42,784 nucleotides of DNA from Nocardioides mangrovicus (GTDB lineage: Bacteria > Actinomycetota > Actinomycetes > Propionibacteriales > Nocardioidaceae): contig NZ_RDBE01000009.1 in NCBI RefSeq assembly GCF_003674065.1, positions 1-42,784 of the forward strand, in the 5' to 3' direction. The translations under genes and the position numbers were made by a program. This document shows, piece after piece, positions 1-7,345 of this stretch. The notes beneath the pieces are model-generated. The model ran no database searches. It saw only the letters and a program-made list of their open reading frames with translations, and was not told the DNA's origin. The stretch's first letter is position 1. Each line of letters begins with the position of its first letter.

Positions 1-946
1 CCTGTACCGAGGTCTCCTCCGCACCGGCCGCGATCTGCTGGCTCGAGGCCGAGAGCTCCTCGGCAGCCGCGGCCAGGGCCTCGGAGGTCTCGACGCTGCT
101 CGTCATGAGCTCGCGCAGCTGCGTCAGCGCGTCGTCCAGGCTGGTGCTCATCTGCCCGATCTCGTCACGTGAGCGGATCCCGCTGGTCGCGGTCAGGTCA
201 CCGGCCGCGAGCGCCTCCGCGACCTTCTGCACCTTGCCCACCCGCTTGGCGAGGTCGCGGGCCACGACGACGGCGGCCACCGCGCCCAGGGCGATGCCGA
301 CCAGCAGCACGAGCAGCATGGTCACGCGCAGGTGCTCGTAGCTGGTGTGATTCTCGGCCGCGGTGCGGCGAGCGTCGGAGGCGACGAGTCCGCTGAGCGT
401 CTCGAGGTTCGCGGTGGCGTCCTTGAACGACTGGTTCTTGGCGTTGGCGGCCACCCAGCCGGCGGTGTCGTGCTTGAGCGCCAGCGGTGCCGTGTTGGCC
501 GTGTTGAAGGCCAGTCCGGCCGCGACGTCGCTCCGCACCCGCTCGAGCAGCTTGGCCGTACTCGCGGCGGGCGAGGTCGCCTTGAAGGCGCGGACGTCGC
601 TGTTGAACGTGGTGGTGAGCGGGCCCAGCGAGTCGAGGGCGGTCTGCGCGTCGGCCGGAGTCGGTGCGAGCGCGGCGTCGCGGATGGCGATGCGCATGTC
701 CTTCACATCGCCCACCAGCCGAGTCGTGGCCACCGACTCCTTGACGTTCTGCGAGTACATCGAGGCGGTCGCGCCGTCGGTCTGGGCGAGCCCGTGAAGC
801 CCGAAGACCCCGACGACCAGCGCCGCGAGAGCCAGCACGGCGACCGACGCCAGCACCTTGGTCGCGATGTGCCGGTCGGCGCACCAGCTCGCGGCGCCCC
901 GGCGCGGCGGGGCGATGTCGGCGGAGCGTGAACCGTCAGTGGACAT
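1..946 (-). CDS. Methyl-accepting chemotaxis protein (N-terminal part, cut by window edge)
   Basis: This is the start of a membrane chemoreceptor that passes ligand signals to CheA/CheW. The 315 codons in the window show, in order, a short cytoplasmic N-terminus, a transmembrane segment at about residues 31-50 (KVLASVAVLALAALVVGVFG), a mostly helical periplasmic sensor of about 150 residues (four-helix-bundle type, with the run SMYSQNVKESVATTRLVGD), a second transmembrane segment (VTMLLVLLVGIALGAVAAVV) and a HAMP domain (ARDLAKRVGKVQKVAEALAA, then GDLTATSGIRSRDEIGQM). The beginning of the signalling coiled coil follows, ending in EELSASSQQIAAGAEETS at the window edge. The ATG at 944-946 is preceded by GAAGGA about 8 bases upstream. 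The signalling tip lies outside, so the ligand and adaptation sites cannot be judged. The leader carries nested hairpins (961-1006). Confidence 0.93.
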   Translation of the reverse strand, partial: MSTDGSRSADIAPPRRGAASWCADRHIATKVLASVAVLALAALVVGVFGLHGLAQTDGATASMYSQNVKESVATTRLVGDVKDMRIAIRDAALAPTPADAQTALDSLGPLTTTFNSDVRAFKATSPAASTAKLLERVRSDVAAGLAFNTANTAPLALKHDTAGWVAANAKNQSFKDATANLETLSGLVASDARRTAAENHTSYEHLRVTMLLVLLVGIALGAVAAVVVARDLAKRVGKVQKVAEALAAGDLTATSGIRSRDEIGQMSTSLDDALTQLRELMTSSVETSEALAAAAEELSASSQQIAAGAEETSVQ

Positions 947-960
947 GGAGTTCCTTCGCA

Positions 961-1006
961 GGAGTCGATGCACGCAGCGCGTGCGTTCTCCTCCTTGATC
1001 GACTCC
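961..1006 (-). promoter_or_regulatory. Nested hairpins in the leader of the chemoreceptor gene
   Basis: Perfect 9-base arms GGAGTCGAT (961-969) and ATCGACTCC (998-1006) enclose a second perfect hairpin, GCACGC/GCGTGC at 970-975 and 979-984. The structure ends about 15 bases before the start codon of the receptor. The single-stranded part, read on the minus strand, contains AAGGAGG, a strong Shine-Dalgarno-like motif that is not followed by a start codon. The structure could control translation or be an operator; its function is unknown. I could not match it to a known riboswitch consensus. Confidence 0.5.
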
Positions 1007-1074
1007 TCGGTCGTCGACCTGAAACTGGACTAGTCATATCCGGTGCGGTCGGCCCGGCTCATGGGTTCACGGGT

Positions 1075-1824
1075 TCACGGGGTTGCGGTCCCGTAGACCT
1101 GCCGCGCGCGTCGGGCGTAGACGGTCGGGGCGATGCGGGGCACCACGTACCGCGGGACGGCCGGCGCCGAGGCGAGCATCGCGCTGAGCACGGCCGGGTC
1201 GCCCTCGTAGGCGAACATCCCGAACACCAGCGGCAGGACGGCCTTGGGCACGCTAGCGGCCCCGGCCTCGCCGACCGCATCCCACTCAGCCTGCGTCAGC
1301 TGCAGCGCGGCCAACGGCAGCAGCTGCTCCTCCTCCGTTCGCAGGTGCTCGGCCAGCAGGGCGTGCAGGTGCTCCAGTGCCTCCACCAGCTCTCGACGCG
1401 GCGCTGCTGCCGCTTCGTCGACCCATTGCTCGCGGCCCGTGCGCACACGACCGAGGACCGCGTCGAGCGCGGCGTGCTGGGCCTCTGCGACGTCGAGGAG
1501 TCTCGCTTGGCGAGCGGTCAGCCGCGGCCGCAGCACCGGCCACAACAGCTCGTCCTCCCCGGCGTGGTGGTGGTGGAGCAGGTCGCAGAGCAGACCCAGG
1601 TGCCGGTCGACCACCTCGGCGCGGCGTGCGTCACCATCGCCGACCTGAGCGACGGCGTCCCGCACGAGGCGGAACTCGCGCAGCAGCATGGTGTGGACGA
1701 CGATCATGTCGCGGACGTCGATGGGGGTCTGCTGCTGCGGCGAGCAGTTCCACCTGGCTTCGCGATGGTCGTACCAGCAGCGACGGGTGTGGTGGTGGGC
1801 CTGTGGATCGAGTGGTGTCGTCAT
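1075..1824 (-). CDS. Hemerythrin-domain protein
   Basis: A 249-residue soluble protein with a hemerythrin-type four-helix bundle, a fold that binds a di-iron centre and reacts with O2, NO or peroxide. Candidate ligands occur in the right order: His44 (VVHTMLLREF), the cluster HHHHAGEDE at 84-92, His117 (AEAQHAAL) and HLHALLAEHLRTEEE at about 152-166. The N-terminal 35 residues are His/Arg-rich and not part of the domain. The C-terminal about 70 residues (VFGMFAYEGDPAVLSAML onward) are typical of the actinobacterial hemerythrin-like proteins of this length. The ATG at 1822-1824 starts MTTPLD; upstream in-frame codons belong to the opposite-strand gene. It is divergent from a GAF-LuxR regulator, so the two may share a promoter region and a redox signal. 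The precise role is unknown. Confidence 0.88.
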   Translation of the reverse strand: MTTPLDPQAHHHTRRCWYDHREARWNCSPQQQTPIDVRDMIVVHTMLLREFRLVRDAVAQVGDGDARRAEVVDRHLGLLCDLLHHHHAGEDELLWPVLRPRLTARQARLLDVAEAQHAALDAVLGRVRTGREQWVDEAAAAPRRELVEALEHLHALLAEHLRTEEEQLLPLAALQLTQAEWDAVGEAGAASVPKAVLPLVFGMFAYEGDPAVLSAMLASAPAVPRYVVPRIAPTVYARRARQVYGTATP

Positions 1825-1911
1825 GACCGAGAGCGTGCGGTGCCAGGACAGGCGGGGGTATCCCAGAAATGTGGGGTTCCCCGCAGCCGGCCCCGAGCGC
1901 ACGATGTGCTC

Positions 1912-2955
1912 GTGAGCTCCGCGACCCGCAGCCTGCGTGACCGGCTCCACGATCGGCTCCTGGCGGCCGTAGACCGCGAGCGGCTGGCCACCGTCCTCTT
2001 CGATGGCCTGGCCCACCACGTGCCCTACGACTTCGCGTGCTTCGCCGTCACCGATCCGACCAGTGGGCTGATCACCTGGGCCGCCAAGAGCCGCCCGCTC
2101 GGGGTGGGCGACGAGGACTTCGCGGCCAGCGAGTACGGGCCGCCCGACCTCAACCAGTTCGCGGAGCTGGCTCGTCGCCGACCGCCGGTCGGGGTGCTCT
2201 CCATCGACACCGACGGCCACCCCGAGGCCGCGCGCCGCATGGCGCAGTACATGGGTCCGCAGTTCGGCTTCACCGACGAGCTCCGGGCAGCGCTCACCAG
2301 CCGATCGGCGACCTGGGGGGCGCTGGCTCTCTACCGCGGGCCGGGAGATCCGCCCTTCAGCGCGGGCGAGGCCGACCAGGTGGCTGCCGTCTGCGAGCCG
2401 GCGGCGGCCGCGGTGCAGCGCTGCCTGTTCGCCGGCAGTGGCGCATCGAGGTCCGCGGGGGAGCCGGCGGGGCCGGCCGTCATGGTGGTCGACGCCTCGG
2501 GACGGGCGGTGCAGACCACGACGGCGGTGCCGGCCGTCGTGGAGGAGCTGGGCGGCTACGACCACGGATCACTGCCCGAGAACGTGCTGGCCGTGGTGGC
2601 GCGCAGTCGTCATGGCGACCAGCACGTGCACAGTCGGGTCCGCGGTCGCTCCGGAACGTGGCTGAGCATCGGCGCGTCCCCGCTGTCCGGCGCCGGACGT
2701 GGTCCAGCCGACGTGGTGGTGACGATCGAACCCACCCCGCAGGCTCAGCTGAGCCGTCTCGCCCTCGCCGCGCACGGGCTGACCGCGCGCGAGGAGGACG
2801 TGGTCTCGCTGGTGCTGCAGGGCGTCAGCACCCAGGGGATCGCTCGGTCCCTGCATCTCTCGCCGCACACGGTGCAGGACCACCTCAAGACGGTCTTCGC
2901 GAAGGTGGGCGTCTCCAGCCGGCGCGAGCTGACGGCACGGCTCCTGGTGGGCTGA
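1912..2955 (+). CDS. GAF-domain LuxR-family transcriptional regulator
   Basis: A 347-residue regulator. The N-terminal 170 residues look like a GAF sensor (VPYDFACFAVTDPTSGLITW near the start, then the hydrophobic core GALALYRGPGDPPFSAGEADQ). The C-terminal about 60 residues are a clear LuxR/GerE helix-turn-helix, with HGLTAREEDVVSLVLQG, STQGIARSLHLSPHTVQDHL and KTVFAKVGVSSRRELTARL, including the conserved TxRE, HTV and HLK positions. The start chosen is GTG 1912 (VSSATRSL); GTG 1906 is equally possible. The open frame continues far upstream, but that part overlaps the hemerythrin gene and is not coding. The two genes are divergent, so the regulator may control itself and the hemerythrin protein; that is inference. 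The ligand is unknown. Confidence 0.88.
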   Translation: MSSATRSLRDRLHDRLLAAVDRERLATVLFDGLAHHVPYDFACFAVTDPTSGLITWAAKSRPLGVGDEDFAASEYGPPDLNQFAELARRRPPVGVLSIDTDGHPEAARRMAQYMGPQFGFTDELRAALTSRSATWGALALYRGPGDPPFSAGEADQVAAVCEPAAAAVQRCLFAGSGASRSAGEPAGPAVMVVDASGRAVQTTTAVPAVVEELGGYDHGSLPENVLAVVARSRHGDQHVHSRVRGRSGTWLSIGASPLSGAGRGPADVVVTIEPTPQAQLSRLALAAHGLTAREEDVVSLVLQGVSTQGIARSLHLSPHTVQDHLKTVFAKVGVSSRRELTARLLVG

Positions 2956-3107
2956 TCCTCCTCGACGTGCCCGGTGTCTCCCCGGTGCGTCCCGCTTCAT
3001 GGGGTGGTGATGAGCCGCCACGGCTCTGGCATCGTCGGACTCGACGGTTCGACGCTCCTGTGAGCTGACAACTTTCTGCAGGCGACAGCTCTCGAGCTTG
3101 AGCCTTC

Positions 3108-3148
3108 GGGCCCCCAGGATCTGGCTGAGTTCACGGTCCTGGGGGCCC
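3108..3148 (+). terminator. Perfect 12-bp inverted repeat, probable terminator
   Basis: GGGCCCCCAGGA at 3108-3119 is perfectly complementary to TCCTGGGGGCCC at 3137-3148, with a 17-base loop. It stands 150 bases behind the stop of the LuxR-type regulator and 70 bases before the next gene. There is no T-tract, which is common for high-GC actinobacterial terminators. The rest of 2956-3217 holds nothing recognisable. Confidence 0.6.
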
Positions 3149-3217
3149 TTCGCGCGCCGCTGCTTCCCGCGGCTCTCCCGCCCTGGCGGTGTCCGACCCT
3201 CCTGGCAGGCTCGGCCC

Positions 3218-3919
3218 ATGACATCGGAGCAGCACGAGACGCTCGGCGACGCGGCGGCAGCGGCATCCATCCACGACGACGGGTGGCGGCTGCTGCTCGG
3301 CGGTGCGTACAGCTGCGTCGCGGTGGGTTCGATGGCTGCGGCGGCACAGGTCGCGGAGGTCGCGGTGCGCGCGTGCGGGCCGGACGCCGCGCACCTGCGG
3401 CTGGACCTGGGCGACGACCGTGTCGGCCTCGTGCTGCGTACCCCGCGGGCCGAGGGGCTGACCCGGCTCGACACGGCGCTGGCCGCGCAGATCTCGTCGG
3501 CAGTCAAGGAGCTCGGCCTGGCCACGACGCCGGGCGAGGGTGGTGGCGCACGCGCCGTGCAGGCGCTGGAGATCGCTGTGGACGCGCTCGACATCCCCGC
3601 CGTGGTGCCGTTCTGGGCAGCCGTGCTCGGCTACGACGTCGTGTCGCGGCCGATCGCCGAGGGCCAGGAGCTGGTGGTCGTCGACCCCGCCGGGCAGGGG
3701 CCCACCCTGTGGTTCCAGCAGCAGGACGTCGCGCGCCCCCAGCGCAACCGCATCCACCTCGACGTGAGCGTGGCCGAGGACGAGGCCGACGCGCGGGTGG
3801 CCGCGACGCTGGCCGCAGGAGGCCGGGTGGTCAGTGACAGCCGTGCGCGCGCCTTCTGGGTTCTGGCCGACCCGGAGGGCAACGAGGCCTGCGTGTGCAC
3901 CTGGCAGGACCGCGACTGA
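3218..3919 (+). CDS. PCD-like / VOC (glyoxalase-fold) fusion protein
   Basis: A 233-residue two-domain protein. The N-terminal about 95 residues resemble pterin-4a-carbinolamine dehydratase (DDGWRLLLGGAYSCVAVGS..AAAAQVAEVAVRACG, then DLGDDRVGLVLRT and LTRLDTALAAQISSAVKELG). The expected catalytic HHPD motif is absent: the equivalent stretch reads CGPDAAHLRLDLG. The C-terminal half is a vicinal-oxygen-chelate domain (ALEIAVDALDIPAVVPFWAAVLGY, GPTLWFQQQ, NRIHLDVSV, FWVLADPEGNEACVC) of the Glyoxalase_6 type. Such fusions are widespread in actinobacteria and uncharacterised. The start ATG 3218 is the first codon after an upstream region without coding features. A separate bona fide PCD with intact HHPD lies at 34791. 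The function cannot be stated beyond possible metal-dependent small-molecule chemistry. Confidence 0.8.
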   Translation: MTSEQHETLGDAAAAASIHDDGWRLLLGGAYSCVAVGSMAAAAQVAEVAVRACGPDAAHLRLDLGDDRVGLVLRTPRAEGLTRLDTALAAQISSAVKELGLATTPGEGGGARAVQALEIAVDALDIPAVVPFWAAVLGYDVVSRPIAEGQELVVVDPAGQGPTLWFQQQDVARPQRNRIHLDVSVAEDEADARVAATLAAGGRVVSDSRARAFWVLADPEGNEACVCTWQDRD

Positions 3920-3927
3920 GCGGTCCC

Positions 3928-4122
3928 TCAGCTGCAGGAGCCCACGCTGGAGCTGGCTCGCACGGTGGAGCAGGTCTTGCTGAACACGCCCTTGATGACG
4001 CCGCCGAACGCGAAGACGACGAGCACGACCAGTGCGGCGATGCCCGCGACGAGCAGGCCGTACTCGACCGCCGAGGCGCCTGTCTCATCGCGCCGCGTCC
4101 AGGTCCTGATGAGCTCGATCAT
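3928..4122 (-). CDS. Flp-family type IVb pilin
   Basis: A 64-residue prepilin. A short basic leader (MIELIRTWTRRDETG) ends in Gly15 and is followed by ASAVEYGLLVAGIAALVVLVV. Cleavage between Gly15 and Ala16 would leave Glu at mature position 5, the hallmark of type IV pilins, and EYGLL is the Flp signature. A hydrophobic helix continues to about residue 45, and two Cys in the C-terminal tail (KTCSTV, GSCS) could form a disulfide. No tad/cpa assembly gene, prepilin peptidase or secretion ATPase is near, so the pilin must depend on machinery elsewhere. It converges on the VOC gene with 8 bases between stop codons. An inverted repeat lies about 95 bases upstream (4217-4236). Confidence 0.92.
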   Translation of the reverse strand: MIELIRTWTRRDETGASAVEYGLLVAGIAALVVLVVFAFGGVIKGVFSKTCSTVRASSSVGSCS

Positions 4123-4216
4123 GGGGTGGTTCCCATCTGTGGGGGGGTCGGGCAGACGGTGGGTGCGGATCCGAGCGCGTGTCCAGGATGGCTCCGATAG
4201 GTAGCCAATGGGTCGT

Positions 4217-4236
4217 TTCGGACTTTATGGTCCGAA
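4217..4236. promoter_or_regulatory. Inverted repeat between the Flp pilin and HIT genes
   Basis: TTCGGAC (4217-4223) and GTCCGAA (4230-4236) form a perfect 7-base palindrome around TTTATG. It lies between divergent genes, 95 bases from the pilin start and 120 from the HIT start, an AT-richer island in GC-rich DNA. It is a candidate operator or promoter-proximal site; the regulator is unknown. Confidence 0.4.
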
Positions 4237-4356
4237 TCGGTTACGGGGGTCCGCAATCCCGTTCGGTGCTGCTGCGAACGCAGCGGTGGCGACGCGCGTT
4301 CGTGCTCGAGACGAGATCGGCGACGGCGCGAGACGTTCGCCTCCTAGCCTGGTGGC

Positions 4357-4695
4357 GTGGCCGACTACACGGGAGACGACTTCTACTGCGACGTCGCACT
4401 CCGTGGTGTACAGGCGCTCGACGTCCTCCACGACGATCCCCGCGTGCTGGCGTTTCGACACACCCGCCCCTTCTGGCCCGTCCACGTCGTGGTCGTGACC
4501 CGGGAGCACGTCGACTCCCTGCTCACGGTGGGCGACGACCTGGCAGTCCACCTGCTCCACGTGGTGCAGCAGGTCGCTGCCGATGTCGTGGCCGCACACG
4601 GTGCCGCGGGCGTCACCACCAATCTCGGCGACTACCAGGACTCGCGCCACCTGCACGTCCATGTGCATGCCGGTCGGCCGCTGCGCCGGGCCTGA
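4357..4695 (+). CDS. HIT-family nucleotide hydrolase/transferase
   Basis: A 112-residue histidine-triad protein. The catalytic motif is HLHVHVH at residues 98-104, matching H-phi-H-phi-H-phi-phi, in which the middle His attacks the alpha-phosphate of a nucleoside phosphoramidate or dinucleotide. The N-terminal strand VLAFRHTRPFWPVHVVVVTREHV is the usual HIT core (substrate-pocket Pro and the VVxTREHV segment). The length matches the small HINT-like group. GTG 4357 gives the start MADYTG; the reading frame is closed a little upstream. It reads alone, divergent from the pilin gene. The substrate is unknown; a general nucleotide phosphoramidase is the family default. Confidence 0.9.
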   Translation: MADYTGDDFYCDVALRGVQALDVLHDDPRVLAFRHTRPFWPVHVVVVTREHVDSLLTVGDDLAVHLLHVVQQVAADVVAAHGAAGVTTNLGDYQDSRHLHVHVHAGRPLRRA

Positions 4696-4754
4696 GCCGG
4701 CCGGGCGCCCCGCGGGTGTAGCCACGTCAGGTCGCGGGGGCGTACAACTCCAGC

Positions 4755-4865
4755 ATGCCCACGGATCCCGACAAGTCCCCGGACGACCCCGCCGCCGACG
4801 ACGCCAACCCGGCCGATGCCGGGGGCAACCCCGATCGGACGGAGGCGGAGCCGGACGAGGGGTGA
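4755..4865 (+). CDS. Small acidic Pro/Asp-rich peptide (36 aa), hypothetical
   Basis: An ATG-started frame of 36 residues made almost wholly of Asp, Glu, Pro, Ala, Asn and Gly (begins MPTDPDKSPDDP, ends EAEPDEG). It lies 59 bases after the HIT gene on the same strand and is followed directly by two strong hairpins that could terminate it. There is no hydrophobic stretch or Cys. It may be an intrinsically disordered protein or a chance frame; composition bias in GC-rich DNA makes short frames unreliable, and I see no clear Shine-Dalgarno sequence. Confidence 0.35.
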   Translation: MPTDPDKSPDDPAADDANPADAGGNPDRTEAEPDEG

Positions 4866-4887
4866 GCGACCGGGAACGCCTTCACGC

Positions 4888-4960
4888 ACCACACCCGCAA
4901 CCGGTCGCGGAGGCGACCGATCGCGGGTGCGGTGGTGGGTCGGGTCCGCGAGGCGGACCC
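4888..4960. terminator. Two hairpins, probable bidirectional terminator
   Basis: The first hairpin has GGTCGC (4903-4908) and GCGACC (4913-4918) around GGAG, extended by the flanking CCCGC/GCGGG pair. The second has GGGTCCGC (4942-4949) and GCGGACCC (4953-4960) around GAG. They separate a rightward small frame from the stop of the leftward lipoprotein gene (4969), the expected place for a shared terminator. Confidence 0.6.
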
Positions 4961-4968
4961 GCGCGGGA

Positions 4969-5652
4969 CTACTGACCCGGGGTGGTGTTGACGGTGATCT
5001 TGGCGATGCCGACCAGGAGACCGCCGGCGACGGCGTTGGTCTTGAAGGTCTTGTTCAGCAGGTCGGCGGCGACCGGGGAGACCTCGACCTTGGTGCCCTC
5101 GAGGGTGGCGGTGCCGGACCCGGCCGACAGCGGCTTGAGGGTGCGGCCGTCGAGCTTGAGCACGTAGGCGCTGGTCGCTGCGGTCTTGCCGTTCACGCTG
5201 ACGTCGCCGTAGACGCGGCTGACGCCGGGGTCGACGTTGAGGTTGGTGATCTCGACCTTGGTGCCGCCCGCGGACAGCGAGAAGCCGGAGCCCTCGTGCT
5301 GGATCTGGCCGATCACGTAGGGGGAGACCTGACCGGGCTTGAACACGGTCACGTTGCCGCCGGTGATCGGGAAGACGAGGGCGCCGTTGGTCAGCTTGGC
5401 GGTGCCCACCACGCCGGGGGTGAGCTTGAGGGTCTGCAGGGCCTTGACGAAGCCGCTGTCGAGGGTGACCTGCGTGGTGTTGCCCTGCAGCGAGTCGATC
5501 GAGGCGACCGGCTTGGGGGCCTTGGTGCTGGTCGAGGAGGAGCTCGAAGCCGACGACGAGTCGTCGCTGCTGCTCCCGCAGGCGGCCAGGGCGGGGACGG
5601 ACAGCATCGCCACGGCGACGCCGGCGACGATGCGCTTGTTGAGGGTGATCAT
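4969..5652 (-). CDS. Secreted lipoprotein, function unknown
   Basis: A 227-residue exported protein. MITLNKRIVAGVAVAMLSV is a signal peptide and PALAACGSS contains the lipobox, so Cys25 would be lipidated. It is followed by a Ser-rich linker (SSSDDSSSASSSSSTSTK). The mature domain has repeating beta-type segments: TLDSGFVKALQTLKLTPGV, PITGGNVTVFKPGQ, then KVEVSPVAADLLNKTF and GLLVGIAKITVNTTP. This layout recurs in actinobacterial lipoproteins annotated only as hypothetical, so I give no function. The start ATG at 5650-5652 fits the signal peptide exactly. The 88 bases between it and the oxidoreductase stop should hold its promoter; no clear -10/-35 pair is visible. Confidence 0.8.
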   Translation of the reverse strand: MITLNKRIVAGVAVAMLSVPALAACGSSSDDSSSASSSSSTSTKAPKPVASIDSLQGNTTQVTLDSGFVKALQTLKLTPGVVGTAKLTNGALVFPITGGNVTVFKPGQVSPYVIGQIQHEGSGFSLSAGGTKVEITNLNVDPGVSRVYGDVSVNGKTAATSAYVLKLDGRTLKPLSAGSGTATLEGTKVEVSPVAADLLNKTFKTNAVAGGLLVGIAKITVNTTPGQ

Positions 5653-5740
5653 GCCGGTGGTTCGTGCCCGGGTTCGCCGCGGACGGGAGGAGTTTTGGCC
5701 GGATTGGTCTGTGATCGAACTGTGACCCGAATCGCGTGGC

Positions 5741-7345
5741 TCAGGACCGGCGGAGCGCCCGCCGGAGCCGGTCGTGGGCGAGGGCCGCGCGCGCGGCGTT
5801 GTGCCCGGCCGCACCGTGCACACCGCCGCCGGGGTGGGCCGACGCCGAGGCCAGGTAGAGGCCGGGTACGCCGGTCTCGGCCCGTCCCAGCCCGGCGACC
5901 GGACGCAGCGCCAGCTCCTGGTGCAGCTGGGAGGTGCCTCCGTTGAGAGCGCCGCCCACCAGGTTGGCGTCGCGCGACTCCAACTCGGTCGGGCCGAGCA
6001 CCCGGCGGGCGAGCACGCGCGTGCCGAACCCGGGGGCGTACGCCTCCAGACGCGCCTGCACCCGGTCGGCGAACCGCTCGCACTCGTCGTGGTCCCAGCG
6101 CCCGCCGAGGCCCTCGCCGCCCGCGTCGCCACCGACGTGCTGGGGCACGTGGGTGTAGGCCCACATCGACTCGGTGCCCGCCGGCGAGCGGGTGGGATCG
6201 GAGGTGGTCATCTGACCGGCCAGCAGGAAGGGGCGCGCCGGCACCAGGCCGGCGCTCACCTGACCCAGGGCCTGGGCCAGGTCGGCGACGTCGTCGGCGA
6301 CGTGCACGGTGCCCGGGGAGTGCGGTGGCGGCTGCGCCCACGGCACCGGGCCGCTGAGCGCCCAGTCGACCTTGACGGTCGCCGGATCCCAGGTGAACTG
6401 TCGCATCCCCGCGCGGACCCGGCGGGGTACGTCGGCGGCCGGCACCAGCGATCCGGCCCGGCCGGGGCCACCGAACAGCTGCACCGCGGTGACCGCCGCG
6501 ACCACCGCACGACGCGCGTGCACCGAGCCACCCGCGGCGTGGACGTGGCGGGCCCGGCCGTGCTCGACGCCCACCCCGTGGACCGCCTCGCCCACACGTA
6601 CCTCGCCACCCCTGGCCTCGAGGCGACGACGCAGCGCCGCGCTCAGCTGGCCGGCACCGCCTCGCGGCACAGGGAAGCCCACGCTCTGCGCCAGCATCGA
6701 CATGAGCAGTCCCATGAGGCCCGAGCCGGGGGAGTCGACCGGGATGTCGGTGTGCCCGGCGTTGCCGCACAGCAGCAGCTGCGGCCCGGCGCCGCCGAAA
6801 CGCTGCCGGGCGAGCTCGGTGGCCGGCGTCAGCAGCGTCTTGAGGAACCGGGCACCGCCCAGCTTGCGCAGCTGCCACAGCCCTCGCGGCACAGCGCGCA
6901 GCGGCGGGAAGGGCTGCAGCAGCCCCGCCAGCAGCGGCTCGCCGATGACGTCCCACTCGCGGCACAGCGTCAGCCAGGCCTCCCCGTCACCGGCGTGCTG
7001 CTCCTCGGCCAGGGCAGCGGTGACCTCGCGGTCGCGGTGGATCAGGGCCCACGAGCCGTCGGGCCGGGGATGGCCCAGCGCCGCCGGGGCGTGCTCCCAG
7101 TGCAGCCCGTGCTCCTCCAGGCGCAGCGCGCGGATGGCGGGGGAGACCGCGGCCAGGGGGTAGAACGCGCTGAAGGTGTCGTGCACGAACCCGGGGTGCA
7201 CCTCGGTGTCGCTGCGCACGGCGCCGCCGACCTCGGGCTGCTCCTCGAGCACCAGCACCGACCAGCCGGCGTCGGCGAGGTGATTGGCCGCGACCAGGCC
7301 GTTGGGTCCGGCACCGACGACGACCGCGTCGTAGGCGCTGCTCAT
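5741..7345 (-). CDS. FAD-dependent oxidoreductase, phytoene-desaturase-like
   Basis: A 534-residue flavoenzyme. The N-terminal dinucleotide-binding motif is VVVGAGPNGLVAANHLADAG (residues 8-27), followed by the acidic end of strand 2 (VLVLEEQPEVGGAVRS). A C-terminal FAD-contact segment, GVPGLYLASASAHPGGGVHG, is typical of the CrtI / NAD(P)-FAD-dependent oxidoreductase group. Other carotenoid genes are absent, so a true phytoene desaturase is unlikely; actinobacteria carry many such paralogues with unknown substrates. The ATG (7343-7345) overlaps the stop of the SRPBCC gene upstream (ATGA), so the two are translated together. The SRPBCC partner suggests a hydrophobic substrate. Confidence 0.85.
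   Translation of the reverse strand: MSSAYDAVVVGAGPNGLVAANHLADAGWSVLVLEEQPEVGGAVRSDTEVHPGFVHDTFSAFYPLAAVSPAIRALRLEEHGLHWEHAPAALGHPRPDGSWALIHRDREVTAALAEEQHAGDGEAWLTLCREWDVIGEPLLAGLLQPFPPLRAVPRGLWQLRKLGGARFLKTLLTPATELARQRFGGAGPQLLLCGNAGHTDIPVDSPGSGLMGLLMSMLAQSVGFPVPRGGAGQLSAALRRRLEARGGEVRVGEAVHGVGVEHGRARHVHAAGGSVHARRAVVAAVTAVQLFGGPGRAGSLVPAADVPRRVRAGMRQFTWDPATVKVDWALSGPVPWAQPPPHSPGTVHVADDVADLAQALGQVSAGLVPARPFLLAGQMTTSDPTRSPAGTESMWAYTHVPQHVGGDAGGEGLGGRWDHDECERFADRVQARLEAYAPGFGTRVLARRVLGPTELESRDANLVGGALNGGTSQLHQELALRPVAGLGRAETGVPGLYLASASAHPGGGVHGAAGHNAARAALAHDRLRRALRRS

Noticed and set aside
1850-1882. GGGTAT as a SigB/SigF-type -10 between the hemerythrin and LuxR genes
   Set aside because: No GTTT-like -35 at 14-16 bases upstream, and GGGTAT is frequent in this DNA.
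4123-4356. Possible c-di-GMP riboswitch before the Flp pilin
   Set aside because: The GEMM core with its GACGCAAAGCC-like motif is absent; only a 7-base palindrome is seen.
5741-7345. True phytoene desaturase (carotenoid synthesis)
   Set aside because: No crtB, crtE or cyclase gene is near and the partner is an SRPBCC protein, so only the fold is claimed.
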